The notes: generated from the sequence alone by a model not told the origin. Shown: positions 25,135 to 35,079, numbered from the stretch's first letter. The stretch: 64,000 nucleotides of DNA from SXOA01 sp046153945 (GCA_046153945.1 JBJXFF010000136.1:1-64000), one strand, 5' to 3'. Translations and numbers: made by a program.

Positions 25135-26919
25135 ATGTCCTCGCGAATGGTGCCTTCGCTCACGAGTCCGTTTATGAGTTCGCAGTTTTACCTAGCACTC
25201 GCGCTTCTGGGCGCTGTCCTCGCCGCCAGTGGTTGCGGGTCAGAATCGCCCGACGTTTCGACCCAGCCCAAGCCGACCGAGCCGAAGGTCAATCCGGGAG
25301 CCGTTTCCGCCAACGCTCCCAGCCCCTCAGCAGCGACAATCAAATTCACCGATGTCACTGCGTCGGCGGGCGTGGAATTCACGTATAAGAACGGCAGCAA
25401 GGCTTTGAACCGGGTGATTGTGGAATCGCTCGGTGGCGGGCAGGGAATGATTGACTTCGACCGGGACGGCCTGCTGGATCTGTTTCACGTCGGCGGCGGA
25501 CTTTACCGAGGTCCCGATAAGAAGGAGATGGGGGGATACCCCAGCGTCCTCTACCGCAACCGGGGCGACTGGAAGTTCGAGAACATCTCCGAGCCAGCCG
25601 CCGGCTTCGCTGGTGATCACTTCAAGCATGGCTGCACCGCGGCGGACTATGACAACGACGGATTCCAGGATCTGATTGTGTCCGGTTACGGAGGGCTTCA
25701 GTTCTGGCGCAACATGGGGGATGGCACTTTTGTGGAAGCCCGCGAAGGCGCGCTGTTAAACGACAAACTATGGAGCAGTTCCGCGGCCTTCGGCGATTTC
25801 AACAAGGATGGATTCTTGGACCTGTACGTCGCTCACTACGTCAATTGGACTTGGGAAACCGACCGGCGCTGCCCGGCTCCTCAAGACCAAAAGTTGAGAG
25901 AATCTTGCCCCCCAAAAACATTTCAGGATCTTCCCGATACCCTCTACATGAGCAACGGTGACGGCACCTTTCGCGATGTTTCCCAGCCAGCAGGGCTGAA
26001 GCCGGATGGCAAGGGGCTGGCGGCGATCACCGGGGATTTTGATCTGGATGGCGACCAGGACATTTACGTTAGCAACGACACCACGGATAACTTCCTCTAC
26101 CTCAATGATGGCACGGGGAAGTTCGTGGAGGATGCGACCGTTCGGGGCTGCGCCGTCGACCAGAATGGCGTGGCAAATGGCAGCATGGGGGTTGATTTTG
26201 GGGATTACAACCACGATGGCCTGCCGGACATTTGGGTCGCCAACTTTGAGGGCGAGTCCTTTGCACTCTATGAGAACGAGGGGAGTGGTCTTTTCCGCCA
26301 CGCCAGCGAGCCCCTGGGCATTACGGCGCTGGGAGGACTGTTTGTTGGTTTTGGGACGATGTTTGTGGATATCAACAGAGATGGGTTTGAGGATTTGATC
26401 GTCAACAATGGGCATGTGATCTACCATCCCTTGGAGACTCCCGTTCGGCAATTGCCCCTGATTCTTCTGAATCGTCAAGGTGCTTACTTCGATCGTGTTC
26501 GAACCGGCGACGGGTCGTATCTCGACTCGCCCCACCTGGGGCGCGGATTTGCCATCGGCGATTTAGACAATGACGGCGACTATGACTTTGGATTCACAAA
26601 TAATGACGAGCCCTCGGCACTCCTGCGAAATGATTGCACTGACGGCAACTCGTGGCTCCGCATTCGTTTGATGGGAACTCAGTCCAATCGCGATGGATTG
26701 GGAGCGCGCCTCATTTTGTCGACCGATCGCGGGGAGTTACTGCGTTTTGCCAAGAGCGGCGCGAGTTACGTTTCCCAATCTGACAATCGGCCATTATGGG
26801 GGTTTCCCAAGGGGAGCGCCTTGAACAGGCTGAAGGTAATTTGGCCTTCCGGAATTGAGCAAACCGTGGAACTTCCGCGGGCGGAAAGCGAGATCTTCTG
26901 CCGGGAACCGGCAAATTGA
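25135..26919 (+). CDS. CRTAC1-family lipoprotein (FG-GAP/VCBS plus ASPIC-UnbV)
   Basis: A 594-residue exported protein. The leader ends in a lipobox (LAASGC), so Cys33 or so is probably lipidated. FG-GAP/VCBS calcium-type repeats follow (MIDFDRDGLLDLFH, AADYDNDGFQDLIV, FGDFNKDGFLDLYV, DFDLDGDQDIYVSN, DFGDYNHDGLPDIWV, INRDGFEDLIVNNG, IGDLDNDGDYDFGF), which form a beta-propeller. The C-terminus (NRLKVIWPSGIEQTVELP) is the ASPIC/UnbV domain. AGGAG 10 bases upstream supports the 25135 start; 25174 is an alternative. Very common in planctomycetes; role not established. Confidence 0.88.
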   Translation: MSSRMVPSLTSPFMSSQFYLALALLGAVLAASGCGSESPDVSTQPKPTEPKVNPGAVSANAPSPSAATIKFTDVTASAGVEFTYKNGSKALNRVIVESLGGGQGMIDFDRDGLLDLFHVGGGLYRGPDKKEMGGYPSVLYRNRGDWKFENISEPAAGFAGDHFKHGCTAADYDNDGFQDLIVSGYGGLQFWRNMGDGTFVEAREGALLNDKLWSSSAAFGDFNKDGFLDLYVAHYVNWTWETDRRCPAPQDQKLRESCPPKTFQDLPDTLYMSNGDGTFRDVSQPAGLKPDGKGLAAITGDFDLDGDQDIYVSNDTTDNFLYLNDGTGKFVEDATVRGCAVDQNGVANGSMGVDFGDYNHDGLPDIWVANFEGESFALYENEGSGLFRHASEPLGITALGGLFVGFGTMFVDINRDGFEDLIVNNGHVIYHPLETPVRQLPLILLNRQGAYFDRVRTGDGSYLDSPHLGRGFAIGDLDNDGDYDFGFTNNDEPSALLRNDCTDGNSWLRIRLMGTQSNRDGLGARLILSTDRGELLRFAKSGASYVSQSDNRPLWGFPKGSALNRLKVIWPSGIEQTVELPRAESEIFCREPAN

Positions 26920-27131
26920 GCGATTGGTTGGCGAGAAAACGACTTTAAGCAGGAAGTGCATTACCCTGCAATAAGTACAAACACCACCCGTTTTTAGGGT
27001 ATTCAGATTTTTCCGATTTTTCTTGCGAAAACCATCCGGAATTTGCTTGTAGTCCAGGTCGATAACCGGTAAGTTAGCCCATGAGCGCGAAGAGCGCATC
27101 GTCATATTTCATTTATCCGTCTGGAGGTCTT

Positions 27132-28208
27132 ATGGTTCGATCCTTTGCAAAACGACGGGGTTTTACCCTGGTCGAGCTTCTGGTGGTCATTGCGATCATC
27201 GGGGTGCTGGTGGCTCTCTTGTTGCCTGCCGTGCAACAAGCCCGCGAAGCTGCCCGGCGCATGCAATGCGCTAATAATCTCAAGCAGTTTGGACTGGCAA
27301 TCCAAACGTACCATGACGTTTGGAACAAGATTCCCAACAACCCCACTAATCAGTGGAATACGTGGTATCCCTCTTGGCAAGCGACCATCTTACCGCAAAT
27401 GGAGCAACAGCCCCTCTACGACAAAATCACTTGGAGCAACCCTTCGGGCGGCTATTATGGCTGGCTCTCATCCGTCAACACCCCGACGAACCCGGCAGCC
27501 TTAGCAGCTCAAGTGCAAGTTCCCTATGCTCGTTGTCCATCGGATTCCAGCCCGGAGCAGTACTACGCAATAACAAGCTATTCGGGAAGCCTCGGTTCCA
27601 ATCCCCTTTTTGGCAATTGCACGACGAGTTCTACATTAGCTGGCTACCCGTCCTACCCGCCTCCGCCATGGTCGAACCAGAGCCTGCCGCAAAATCAGGT
27701 GGGAAACTACTATGAGATGCTGACAGGGACTGCCCCGTACTCGTACACTGCCGATAACTGGCTTTTTGACAATCGCCAGATTTCGGGCGTCTTTAGTTAT
27801 TCCGGACTCACCTCGCCAATGAATTTCGGTGCGGTTCGTGACGGCTTGTCCAATACCATTTTCGTGGGCGAAGTTCTCCCGGAGTGCAACAACTGGTCGA
27901 CCAATGTCGGCTGGTGGTATTTTGATTCCAATGTCACTTCCAGCACGGCAATTCCGATCAACACCTTCGCGGCGTGCGCCCAATCCACGCAGGAGGCAGC
28001 TCAAAAGGGCTATCCCTACTACGCCTGCAATGGAGGGAGCTTTGCTTGGTCGCGGAATACGATGATGGGATTCTCGTCTCGCCATCCTCAGATTTGCCAG
28101 TTCGTGTTTGGTGACGGCAGCGTTCATGCAATTAGCCAAAACGTTAACAACACCACGTATGTTCGGCTTGGTGGACGTCGAGATGGCTTGCCTTTGGGCG
28201 AGTACTAA
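27132..28208 (+). CDS. DUF1559 prepilin-like protein
   Basis: A 358-residue protein with a type IV prepilin-like start, KRRGFTLVELLVVIAIIGVLVALLLPAVQQAREAARR (cleavage after the Gly), then the DUF1559 body with CANNLKQFGLAIQTYHD and the C-terminal FVFGDGSVHAISQNV and YVRLGGRRDGLPLGEY. GGAGG at 27123-27127 fixes the start. DUF1559 proteins are pseudopilin-like and abundant in planctomycetes. A strong terminator follows at 28255, then a small lipoprotein, the usual pairing. Confidence 0.92.
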   Translation: MVRSFAKRRGFTLVELLVVIAIIGVLVALLLPAVQQAREAARRMQCANNLKQFGLAIQTYHDVWNKIPNNPTNQWNTWYPSWQATILPQMEQQPLYDKITWSNPSGGYYGWLSSVNTPTNPAALAAQVQVPYARCPSDSSPEQYYAITSYSGSLGSNPLFGNCTTSSTLAGYPSYPPPPWSNQSLPQNQVGNYYEMLTGTAPYSYTADNWLFDNRQISGVFSYSGLTSPMNFGAVRDGLSNTIFVGEVLPECNNWSTNVGWWYFDSNVTSSTAIPINTFAACAQSTQEAAQKGYPYYACNGGSFAWSRNTMMGFSSRHPQICQFVFGDGSVHAISQNVNNTTYVRLGGRRDGLPLGEY

Positions 28209-28254
28209 TTAGATGTGCGGCCGTCGGTCGCTGTTTTGATTGACAATCCTCATG

Positions 28255-28287
28255 CGGGCATGGTCCTTGGACCATGCCCGTTTTTTT
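28255..28287 (+). terminator. Rho-independent terminator after the DUF1559 gene
   Basis: CGGGCATGGTCC-TT-GGACCATGCCCG, a perfect 12-bp stem, followed by seven T residues. It lies 46 bases after the DUF1559 stop. Confidence 0.9.
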
Positions 28288-28418
28288 GTGCCGAGTTGAA
28301 TAACCAGGCAAGATTCCGTATCTTATTCTCGTGGCCTTATGCGGATTGGGATCGACAACGAACTCACTTCACGCGGCCATTCCTGTCGTCTCTATTTGTT
28401 AATTCTTAAGGTGAAACC

Positions 28419-28943
28419 ATGTGCAACTCGGTATGGAAGTTTGTGGGACTTTTGGTTGTAGCTTTCCTGGCAGTCGGCTGCGGTTCCGGTGGTCCTCCGA
28501 CCTATAAAGCCGTGGGGACGGTCACTTACAAGGGGCAGCCCGTGGCCGGTGCGACGCTCATTTTCACCTATGAAAACAGCACTACCGCAACGGGGTTCAC
28601 CGATACGGCAGGGAAATTTCAACTGATTGCTCTGGGGAGTAACAAAGGAGCGACCGCGGGTAAAGGCGTCTTAACGGTTACAAAGTTTCCGGAGGCAGCG
28701 GCCGCCCCTGCGGCAATGGGGCCGAAGTTGGACAAGGTTGATCCTAAGACGATGGATCCGAAGAAAATGGCTGAGGAGATGCAAGCCAAGAGGTCACAAA
28801 TGGATCCTTCCAAGAATCCAAGTACAACTTCGGCGCCAAAAAATGAGCTGCCCGCCAAATACGCTGACCCCGCGACAAGTGGTTTGAATTTTGAAATTCT
28901 TCCTAAGAACGACAATAACTTTACTGTCGATCTGAAAGATTAG
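28419..28943 (+). CDS. Small lipoprotein with transthyretin-like domain
   Basis: A 174-residue lipoprotein. The signal ends FLAVGCGSGG, so Cys is the lipidation site. The next part (YKAVGTVTYKGQPVAGATLIFTYE, then GFTDTAGKFQLIALG) is the carboxypeptidase-regulatory/transthyretin-like fold of planctomycete lipoproteins that follow DUF1559 genes. The rest is low-complexity, rich in Met, Lys and Pro (DPKTMDPKKMAEEMQAKRSQ). AAGGTGA precedes the ATG. Function unknown; envelope. Confidence 0.8.
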   Translation: MCNSVWKFVGLLVVAFLAVGCGSGGPPTYKAVGTVTYKGQPVAGATLIFTYENSTTATGFTDTAGKFQLIALGSNKGATAGKGVLTVTKFPEAAAAPAAMGPKLDKVDPKTMDPKKMAEEMQAKRSQMDPSKNPSTTSAPKNELPAKYADPATSGLNFEILPKNDNNFTVDLKD

Positions 28944-29361
28944 TCGGCTCCGAAAGCACCAGTTTCATCCCTTGTCCCCTTCGTCGGGGCAAGGTCTTGG
29001 AACTGGGCCGGTGAGCAGCCAAGGCCAGGGGCCTTCTTCCTGAAGGTGAAATCAGGGAAGCTGGGATCTTCTAGTTGCCCTTTTCCGGCAACCCGGCCGA
29101 AGTCCCCTCCCAAGACCAGGTAGCCTGCCGCTTCCATCGCGCGTCCGTTCGCCACCAGTTCGCAGCGGTATGAAGTTCGGCAGATGTCTCTTCCGTTCCA
29201 CAAACAAGCGATCTCAAACAGGTCAAAATCGTTGGCTCTGGGGTGATGCACCCGTATAATTGCAAGCTGACGTAATCCCGCGGGTAGGACGTCCCAAAAA
29301 ATGGCAATTCTGGCCAGGCCGCGAAACATCTGGCCCCGCGTGACTCTTCGAGAGGTGGTTG
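28944..29361. other. Intergenic region before the TPR gene
   Basis: About 418 bases without an assured gene. It begins with an imperfect hairpin at 28969-28994 (CCTTGTCCCC/GGGGCAAGG), possibly a terminator for the lipoprotein gene, and ends with a good promoter at 29232-29260. The minus strand carries an open frame (28940-29389) whose codon use looks coding-like but which I cannot assign; see findings. Confidence 0.4.
29232..29260 (+). promoter_or_regulatory. Promoter of the TPR gene
   Basis: TTGGCT (29232-29237), 17-base spacer, TATAAT (29255-29260). This would start a transcript about 95 bases before the ATG at 29362. Confidence 0.6.
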
Positions 29362-31881
29362 ATGTCTCGGTCTTCCAAATCAAAGGCACTCCCTTCTCGC
29401 GCGCAAGCTGCCACGAAGCCCCGCCGGACTAAATGGTGGGCCTATGTCCTCCTGATTCTGGCTCTCGCTCTGGCGTGGCCTGCCTACTGGCACAACCTCT
29501 CGTACCGGCGGCTGACGAGTGCGCAGAATGACATGGCACGAGGAAACCTGGATGGCGCGATTGGCAAGCTGGAAGCCGAAGTCCAGTCGCAGCCACAGAG
29601 TGGGGAGGCGACCTATTGGCTGGCAGTCGCCCACCGCCGCGCCGGTCGCATCAAAATATTTAATGAATTCATTGAGCGGGCCAAAAGTCTGAAGTATCCT
29701 GCCGATGAAATTGAGCGCCAGATTCTCTTGTCCTTCATTCAAACCGGGTTAATGAACGACGGAATCGAACAGCAGGCGGACGCACTGATCGCGGGGGCTG
29801 GAAATTACCGCGGAGCGCGGTTCGATCTATTCCTCGACGAATTCTACGAGGCTCGAGTGCGGGGCTACATGGCGAATTACCATCTCCAAGACGCGGACGT
29901 CGCCCTGAGTCATTGGATTGAGGCTCGTCCCGATTCGATTCAAGCCAGGATGTTTCGGGCGCTGGTGAAGGAAAGGGAGGAACGTCGTTTTCAGGCTGCG
30001 GAAGACGAATACCGAAAAATTCTGGAATTGGAACCGGAGCACTTCGAAGCCCGTTTCCAATACGCTCGGCTCCTTCTGCAAAATCAACAAGTAACCGAGG
30101 CAGCCGTGCAGTATGAAGCGTGCCTGAAAGCCGCCCCCAACGATACTCGGGTGCAACTCGCGCTTGCCGAGTGCGAATATCGGGGTGGGAAAGAAATGGA
30201 GTCCGCACGTCACCGGTTGGAAGCGCTTCTCGGGCAAGACCAGAGCGAGGAGGATCGGGCGGCGACCCTGATTCTGCTGGGAGAAATCGCGCGCTTCCAA
30301 AAGAAGCCCGATTTGGTAGTTAAATATCTCACGGAGGCCATTGAGCTCCCTCATGAGATCAGTGCCGCTCCCTATCGCTCCCTCAGCGCTGCCTACGCTA
30401 GTCTTCAGCAGAGCGATCAGTCTAAGAAGTACCTGGCAATCGCCCAGCGCAAGACGGACCAGCGGCTTCGTTTGAACCATATTTTGGATTTGGTAATTCA
30501 GGATCCCACGAACGCCGAACTGCGCTACGAACAAGGGATTGTGTTTGACGAGGAAGGACGGCCAGATCAAGCGAAAATTTGGTGGACTATGGCCGTGCGA
30601 TTTGACCCGGATCACCTTCCGGCGCATGTCAGATTGGCGGCCTATTACTCAAAAACAAAGAACCAGGAAAAGGCCGAGTACCATCTCGCCATGGCCGCGC
30701 GGGCCGCGCCAAAGATGGTAGGTCGCCTTTGGAAGGACCTCGTGTGGGACGATCTTGAAAAGGTGCGAAAGGGAATTCCTTGGCTTGGCGAATATCCAGA
30801 TCTTCGCGAGGATGCCGAATTGCTTACCATGGGCCTTGCCGTGGCCGAGGGTAAAGAACCTCGTTCAGCAACTGAACGCCTTCAGCAACTGACCGGCAAC
30901 CCTCGCCTGGCAATTGCCGCCGTCACCCTGCTGGGCGAAATTCATCGCCGGTCCGGCAATTATGCGGCAGCTCGCGGGGAATTTGAGCAAGTTTTAGCGA
31001 CGAATCCGCAAGTACCGGCAGCGCTGTGGGGGTTACAAAAAGTCTGCCGGGACACAGGCGCTTTTGCGGACATGGAAAAACATGCCTTGACGTTGGCTGA
31101 GCTGGATGTGCTCGATTACCGGCCGCACCGGGTGATTGGCGAACAACGCATGCGCAACAAAAAATGGACCTCGGCAATTCTGGAATTTCGAGAGTCCTTG
31201 CGCCTTCAACCCGAGCAGCCGGAGGTGGATCAGTGTCGCCTCAATCTGGCTGAATGTCTGATTGAGGTCGGAAAACTCTCCGACGCTCTGCAAATTCTCA
31301 AGGAAACCAAGTCTGCTCCCCGGAAGTCCTACTTGGAAGCGCGCTGCCACTATGCGTCCAAGGAAATCAACAAAGCCAGCAAGCTGCTCGATACCGCGAC
31401 CAGGCCACCCGCGGATTACCTTCCTTCGCTCATCCTGCGCGCCGACATTGCCTTGGCCCATCGCGAGCCGGAGGTCGCCGACAGAATGCTGTCCCGAGCC
31501 TTAAAGCTTGCTCCACAAAGCAGCGAGCCGCATCGCAAAATGGCGGTGCTCTTGCGCCAAAAGGGTGAATTGGATTCTGCCATCGCCGAGGAAAAAGCAG
31601 CCGATGAACTGGCGGCGCTCGAAGCTCGATTGGCTGCGTTGACCGAGAAAGCTTCACGGAGCCCGCTGGACATCAGTTCGCGAAAGGGACTGGCGGTGGT
31701 TTTGAGAGAGCTGGGGCGGGAAGTGGAAGCTGAGCATTGGGAAACCGTCGTTCACGGCATGTCGCAGAAACTCGAGAAGCCGTCAGTGGTTGTCAAGCCG
31801 CCGGCCGCGGAACCAGGTCCGCAAAAGCGCATGGTCGCACCCGCGGAAAAGCCGCGTACCGCGGGGCCGGCAAGACCTTGA
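29362..31881 (+). CDS. Membrane-anchored TPR-repeat protein
   Basis: An 839-residue protein. One N-terminal transmembrane helix (WWAYVLLILALALAWPAYW at about residues 26-44) is followed by many TPR-like helical pairs throughout (for example AEDEYRKILELEPEHFEARFQ, IWWTMAVRFDPDHLPAHVRL, AILEFRESLRLQPEQPEVDQ). The C-terminus is a proline/lysine-rich tail. It probably scaffolds an envelope complex; no enzyme domain is visible. The start was set at the ATG at 29362 rather than the TTG at 29359, behind AGAGGTGG. Downstream by 36 bases is a MoaD/ThiS-like gene. Confidence 0.85.
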   Translation: MSRSSKSKALPSRAQAATKPRRTKWWAYVLLILALALAWPAYWHNLSYRRLTSAQNDMARGNLDGAIGKLEAEVQSQPQSGEATYWLAVAHRRAGRIKIFNEFIERAKSLKYPADEIERQILLSFIQTGLMNDGIEQQADALIAGAGNYRGARFDLFLDEFYEARVRGYMANYHLQDADVALSHWIEARPDSIQARMFRALVKEREERRFQAAEDEYRKILELEPEHFEARFQYARLLLQNQQVTEAAVQYEACLKAAPNDTRVQLALAECEYRGGKEMESARHRLEALLGQDQSEEDRAATLILLGEIARFQKKPDLVVKYLTEAIELPHEISAAPYRSLSAAYASLQQSDQSKKYLAIAQRKTDQRLRLNHILDLVIQDPTNAELRYEQGIVFDEEGRPDQAKIWWTMAVRFDPDHLPAHVRLAAYYSKTKNQEKAEYHLAMAARAAPKMVGRLWKDLVWDDLEKVRKGIPWLGEYPDLREDAELLTMGLAVAEGKEPRSATERLQQLTGNPRLAIAAVTLLGEIHRRSGNYAAARGEFEQVLATNPQVPAALWGLQKVCRDTGAFADMEKHALTLAELDVLDYRPHRVIGEQRMRNKKWTSAILEFRESLRLQPEQPEVDQCRLNLAECLIEVGKLSDALQILKETKSAPRKSYLEARCHYASKEINKASKLLDTATRPPADYLPSLILRADIALAHREPEVADRMLSRALKLAPQSSEPHRKMAVLLRQKGELDSAIAEEKAADELAALEARLAALTEKASRSPLDISSRKGLAVVLRELGREVEAEHWETVVHGMSQKLEKPSVVVKPPAAEPGPQKRMVAPAEKPRTAGPARP

Positions 31882-31917
31882 GGTGACGGGTCGGGATCAT
31901 TGGAATAGGTTTCGCTA

Positions 31918-32181
31918 ATGCCGCTCGTGTTTATCCCCGCGCAACTTCGTGGCTTGACCGGAGGCGCAGCTCAAATCGAGCTCTTGGCAACAAATGTTCG
32001 GGAGGTGGTTGAGTTGCTTGAGGCCCGCTTTCCTGGCATCAAGGAACGGCTTTGCCAGGGTGGCGAACTGGCACCCGGACTGCAACTTTCCATCGACCAT
32101 GTCATGTCCAGCCGCGGCTTACGGACGAAACTGAAGCCGAGCAGCGAAGTCCATTTTCTTCCCGCCTTTGGCGGCGGGTGA
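31918..32181 (+). CDS. MoaD/ThiS-family sulfur carrier protein
   Basis: An 87-residue ubiquitin-like protein: MPLVFIPAQLRGLTGG, then VREVVELLEARFPGIKERL, and a C-terminus FLPAFGGG. A free C-terminal Gly-Gly is the thiocarboxylation site of this family. Which pathway it serves (molybdopterin, thiamine or a siderophore/cysteine route) cannot be told; no MoeB/ThiF-like activator is in the window. It is convergent with clpB. Confidence 0.82.
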   Translation: MPLVFIPAQLRGLTGGAAQIELLATNVREVVELLEARFPGIKERLCQGGELAPGLQLSIDHVMSSRGLRTKLKPSSEVHFLPAFGGG

Positions 32182-32222
32182 ACTTCCAGGCTCGGCTTTG
32201 CTTATCACTAAGTCGGTTTCGG

Positions 32223-34898
32223 CTATCGATTCTCGCCGGCCCGCGGCGTGGCGATGGGTGTGAAGACAAACTCGTCGTCTACAAAATCGATCTTCACGCC
32301 GCTTCCGGCGGGGATGTTTCCCTTGAGGATTTCGGTCGCCAGCGGATTCTGAATCCGCTGCTGGATGACTCGCTTGAGCGGGCGAGCGCCGTAGAGCGGG
32401 TCGTACCCTTCGTCAGCGACCGCCTTCTCGGCGGAGGCGGTGACGACAAGGCCAATCTCCTGCTGCTCGAGCTGCTTTCGCAATCGCTGTAATTGCAGGT
32501 CCACGATCCGGACAATCTGCTCCTTGGCCAGCGGCTGGAAGACGATGGTTTCGTCGATACGGTTGAGGAACTCCGGCAGGAATTTTTCCCGCAAGGCCTC
32601 CTTCACCGCTTCCTTGATCTCTTCCGTGGTCCCACGCTCGCGCGTGATCTCCTGAATCATCTGGCTGCCGATGTTGCTGGTCATCACCACGATGGTGTTC
32701 GTGAAATTCACGGTGTGCCCGTGATTGTCCGTCAGCCGGCCATCATCGAGGACTTGCAACAGCACGTTGAAGACGTCCCGGTGCGCCTTCTCGATTTCGT
32801 CGAGCAGCACCACGGAATAAGGCCGGCGGCGGACCGCTTCCGTCAGCTTGCCCCCTTCTTCGTAGCCGACGTAGCCTGGCGGAGCTCCGATCAGGCGGCT
32901 GACAGTGTGCTTTTCCATGAACTCGCTCATGTCGATCCGGACCATGGCGTTCTCGTCGTCGAACATGATCTCAGCGAGGGCCTTGCACAACTCCGTTTTC
33001 CCCACGCCCGTCGGGCCGAGGAAAATGAACGAGCCGATCGGCCGGTTGGGATCCTGCAATCCGCTGCGGCTGCGGCGGACGGCGTTGGAAACGGCAATGA
33101 CCGCCTCGTCCTGCCCCACCACCCGCTGATGCAGCCGCTCTTCCATGACGAGCAGCTTGGCCCGCTCGGTTTCCAGCATCCGCGACACCGGCACGCCGGT
33201 CCAAGCCGAAACTACCTCGGCAATTTCGTCCTCGGTCACTTCCTTGCGCAGCAGCCGCCGCTCGGGCTTCTTCGGGGCCGGCTTCTCAGCTTCCTTCTCG
33301 TCCTCCTCGTCCTGCACCTCAAGCTGCTTCTGCAAAGCCTCCTTCTTTTTCAAGAGCTGCAACAACGTGTTGTAATCGTCCTCACTGGGGAGTTGGCCGC
33401 GAGATTGCTTGTCCTTGATCGTCGTCTCCAGCTGCTGGTACTCGAGCTCGGCCTTTTCCAGCTCAGTTCGGACTCCCTTGATGTCGCCCACGCCTAGTTT
33501 TTCCGTCTCCCACTGCTCCCGAAGCGAAGCCAGGTTCCGCTTCACTTCGGCCATTTCCGCTTCGACTTCCGCTCTTTGCTCCTGGGTGGAAGCGTCGGTC
33601 TCCTCGGCCAGTTGCCGGTGGGCCAATTCGAGCTGCCGCAGGCGGCGCTGCACTTCGTCGATTTCGGTCGGCACACTTTCCAGTTCCATCGCCAGCTTGC
33701 TGGCCGCTTCGTCAATCAGATCGATCGCCTTGTCTGGCAAGAATCGCTCGGTGATGTAGCGGTGCGAGAGCTTTGCGGCAGCGACCAGTGCCGAGTCCTT
33801 GATCTTTACGCCGTGGTGAGCTTCGTACCGAGGCTTGAGTCCCCGCAGAATGCTGATGGTGTCCTCCACGCTCGGCTCGTTGACGTAGACCGGCTGGAAG
33901 CGGCGCTCGAGCGCGGCATCTTTCTCGACGTGCTTACGATATTCGTCCAGCGTCGTCGCCCCGATGCAGCGGAGTTGCCCGCGGGCCAGCGCCGGCTTGA
34001 GCAGATTGGCGGCATCGGCAGCCCCTTCCGCCGCTCCCGCGCCGATCACGGTGTGCAGCTCGTCGATGAACAGGATCACGCCGCCGCCTGACTCTTCCAC
34101 CTCCCGCAGCACCGCCTTCAGCCGTTCTTCGAACTCGCCGCGGAACTTGGCCCCGGCGATGAGAAGCCCCATGTCGAGGGCGATGACCTTCTTGTTCTTC
34201 AGGCTGGTCGGCACGTCCCCCTGCACGATGCGCAGCGCGAGGCCCTCGGCGATGGCTGTCTTGCCGACGCCCGGTTCGCCGATGAGAACCGGGTTATTCT
34301 TGGTGCGACGGGAGAGGACCTGCATCACTCGGCGGATTTCGTTGTCCCGCCCGATGACCGGATCGAGCTTGCCGGCAGTCGCCCGCTCCACGAGGTCGAT
34401 GCCGTACTTCTTTAGCGCCTGGTACTTCTCCTCGGGGCTCTGGTCGGTCACACGCTGCGATCCGCGGACTGTGCGGAGCGCGCCCAGAATGTCTTTTTCG
34501 CTCACTCCGTTGATTTGCAGCAGGTTTTTGACGGAAGAGGCAACTTTCGCCATTGCCAGCAGCAGATGCTCGACGGAGACGAACTCGTCCTTCATCGCCG
34601 CCGCTTCCTTATCCGCGGCTTCCAGCACTTGCATCAGCGTCTTGTTCGGCTGAGGGACGTTGCCGCCGGAGCTTTTGACCAGCCGGCTGATTTCCCCTTC
34701 GGTCAAACGGGCCAACTGCTGGGGATTGGCTCCGATCTTTTCCAGGACCGGCTTGGCAATGCCATCGCCGTCCTGCAGCACCGCAGCCAGCAGGTGGAGC
34801 GGGTCCATCTCTGGGTTCCCCCGCTCACTCGCCCCTGACTGGGCGTTTTGCAGGGCTTCCTGGGCTTTAAGGGTCAGTTTGTCCATGCGAAAGGGCAT
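32223..34898 (-). CDS. clpB: ATP-dependent disaggregase ClpB
   Basis: An 891-residue Hsp100 chaperone. Order: ClpN repeats (residues 1-145), AAA module 1 with Walker A GEPGVGKT at about 207-214 and Walker B VILFIDELHT, a long coiled-coil middle domain (about 410-540, EEVQRRLRQLELAHRQL-like), AAA module 2 with GPTGVGKTELCKAL and VVLLDEIEKAH, and the D2 small domain. It rescues aggregated proteins with DnaK. The ATG at 34898 follows GAGGA and gives the standard ClpB N-terminus; upstream frame residues are non-family. No CIRCE or clear sigma-32 promoter was found. Confidence 0.95.
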   Translation of the reverse strand: MPFRMDKLTLKAQEALQNAQSGASERGNPEMDPLHLLAAVLQDGDGIAKPVLEKIGANPQQLARLTEGEISRLVKSSGGNVPQPNKTLMQVLEAADKEAAAMKDEFVSVEHLLLAMAKVASSVKNLLQINGVSEKDILGALRTVRGSQRVTDQSPEEKYQALKKYGIDLVERATAGKLDPVIGRDNEIRRVMQVLSRRTKNNPVLIGEPGVGKTAIAEGLALRIVQGDVPTSLKNKKVIALDMGLLIAGAKFRGEFEERLKAVLREVEESGGGVILFIDELHTVIGAGAAEGAADAANLLKPALARGQLRCIGATTLDEYRKHVEKDAALERRFQPVYVNEPSVEDTISILRGLKPRYEAHHGVKIKDSALVAAAKLSHRYITERFLPDKAIDLIDEAASKLAMELESVPTEIDEVQRRLRQLELAHRQLAEETDASTQEQRAEVEAEMAEVKRNLASLREQWETEKLGVGDIKGVRTELEKAELEYQQLETTIKDKQSRGQLPSEDDYNTLLQLLKKKEALQKQLEVQDEEDEKEAEKPAPKKPERRLLRKEVTEDEIAEVVSAWTGVPVSRMLETERAKLLVMEERLHQRVVGQDEAVIAVSNAVRRSRSGLQDPNRPIGSFIFLGPTGVGKTELCKALAEIMFDDENAMVRIDMSEFMEKHTVSRLIGAPPGYVGYEEGGKLTEAVRRRPYSVVLLDEIEKAHRDVFNVLLQVLDDGRLTDNHGHTVNFTNTIVVMTSNIGSQMIQEITRERGTTEEIKEAVKEALREKFLPEFLNRIDETIVFQPLAKEQIVRIVDLQLQRLRKQLEQQEIGLVVTASAEKAVADEGYDPLYGARPLKRVIQQRIQNPLATEILKGNIPAGSGVKIDFVDDEFVFTPIATPRAGENR

Positions 34899-35079
34899 CA
34901 CGTATTCCTCGGCACGAAGTCTCCGGCGGACAGAATGTCCGATTTTCATCGCGTTCCAATGAAAAAGCAAATTCGATGCCTAACTCGAAGTGGGAGTAAG
35001 GCTGGCGCACTGTCACAGACACTCCGTGCGCAGGTATTGAAAGAAATCATTACTCTGCAAGCCGACAAGGAGCCTTCCA

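Noticed and set aside
32493..33497. 334-residue plus-strand frame opposite clpB
   Set aside because: Antisense shadow; clpB is complete and unambiguous on the minus strand.
34899..35079. CIRCE or sigma-32 promoter before clpB
   Set aside because: A short inverted repeat (GCGCAC/GTGCGC) is present but does not match CIRCE; no CTTGAA/CCCCAT pair is well spaced.
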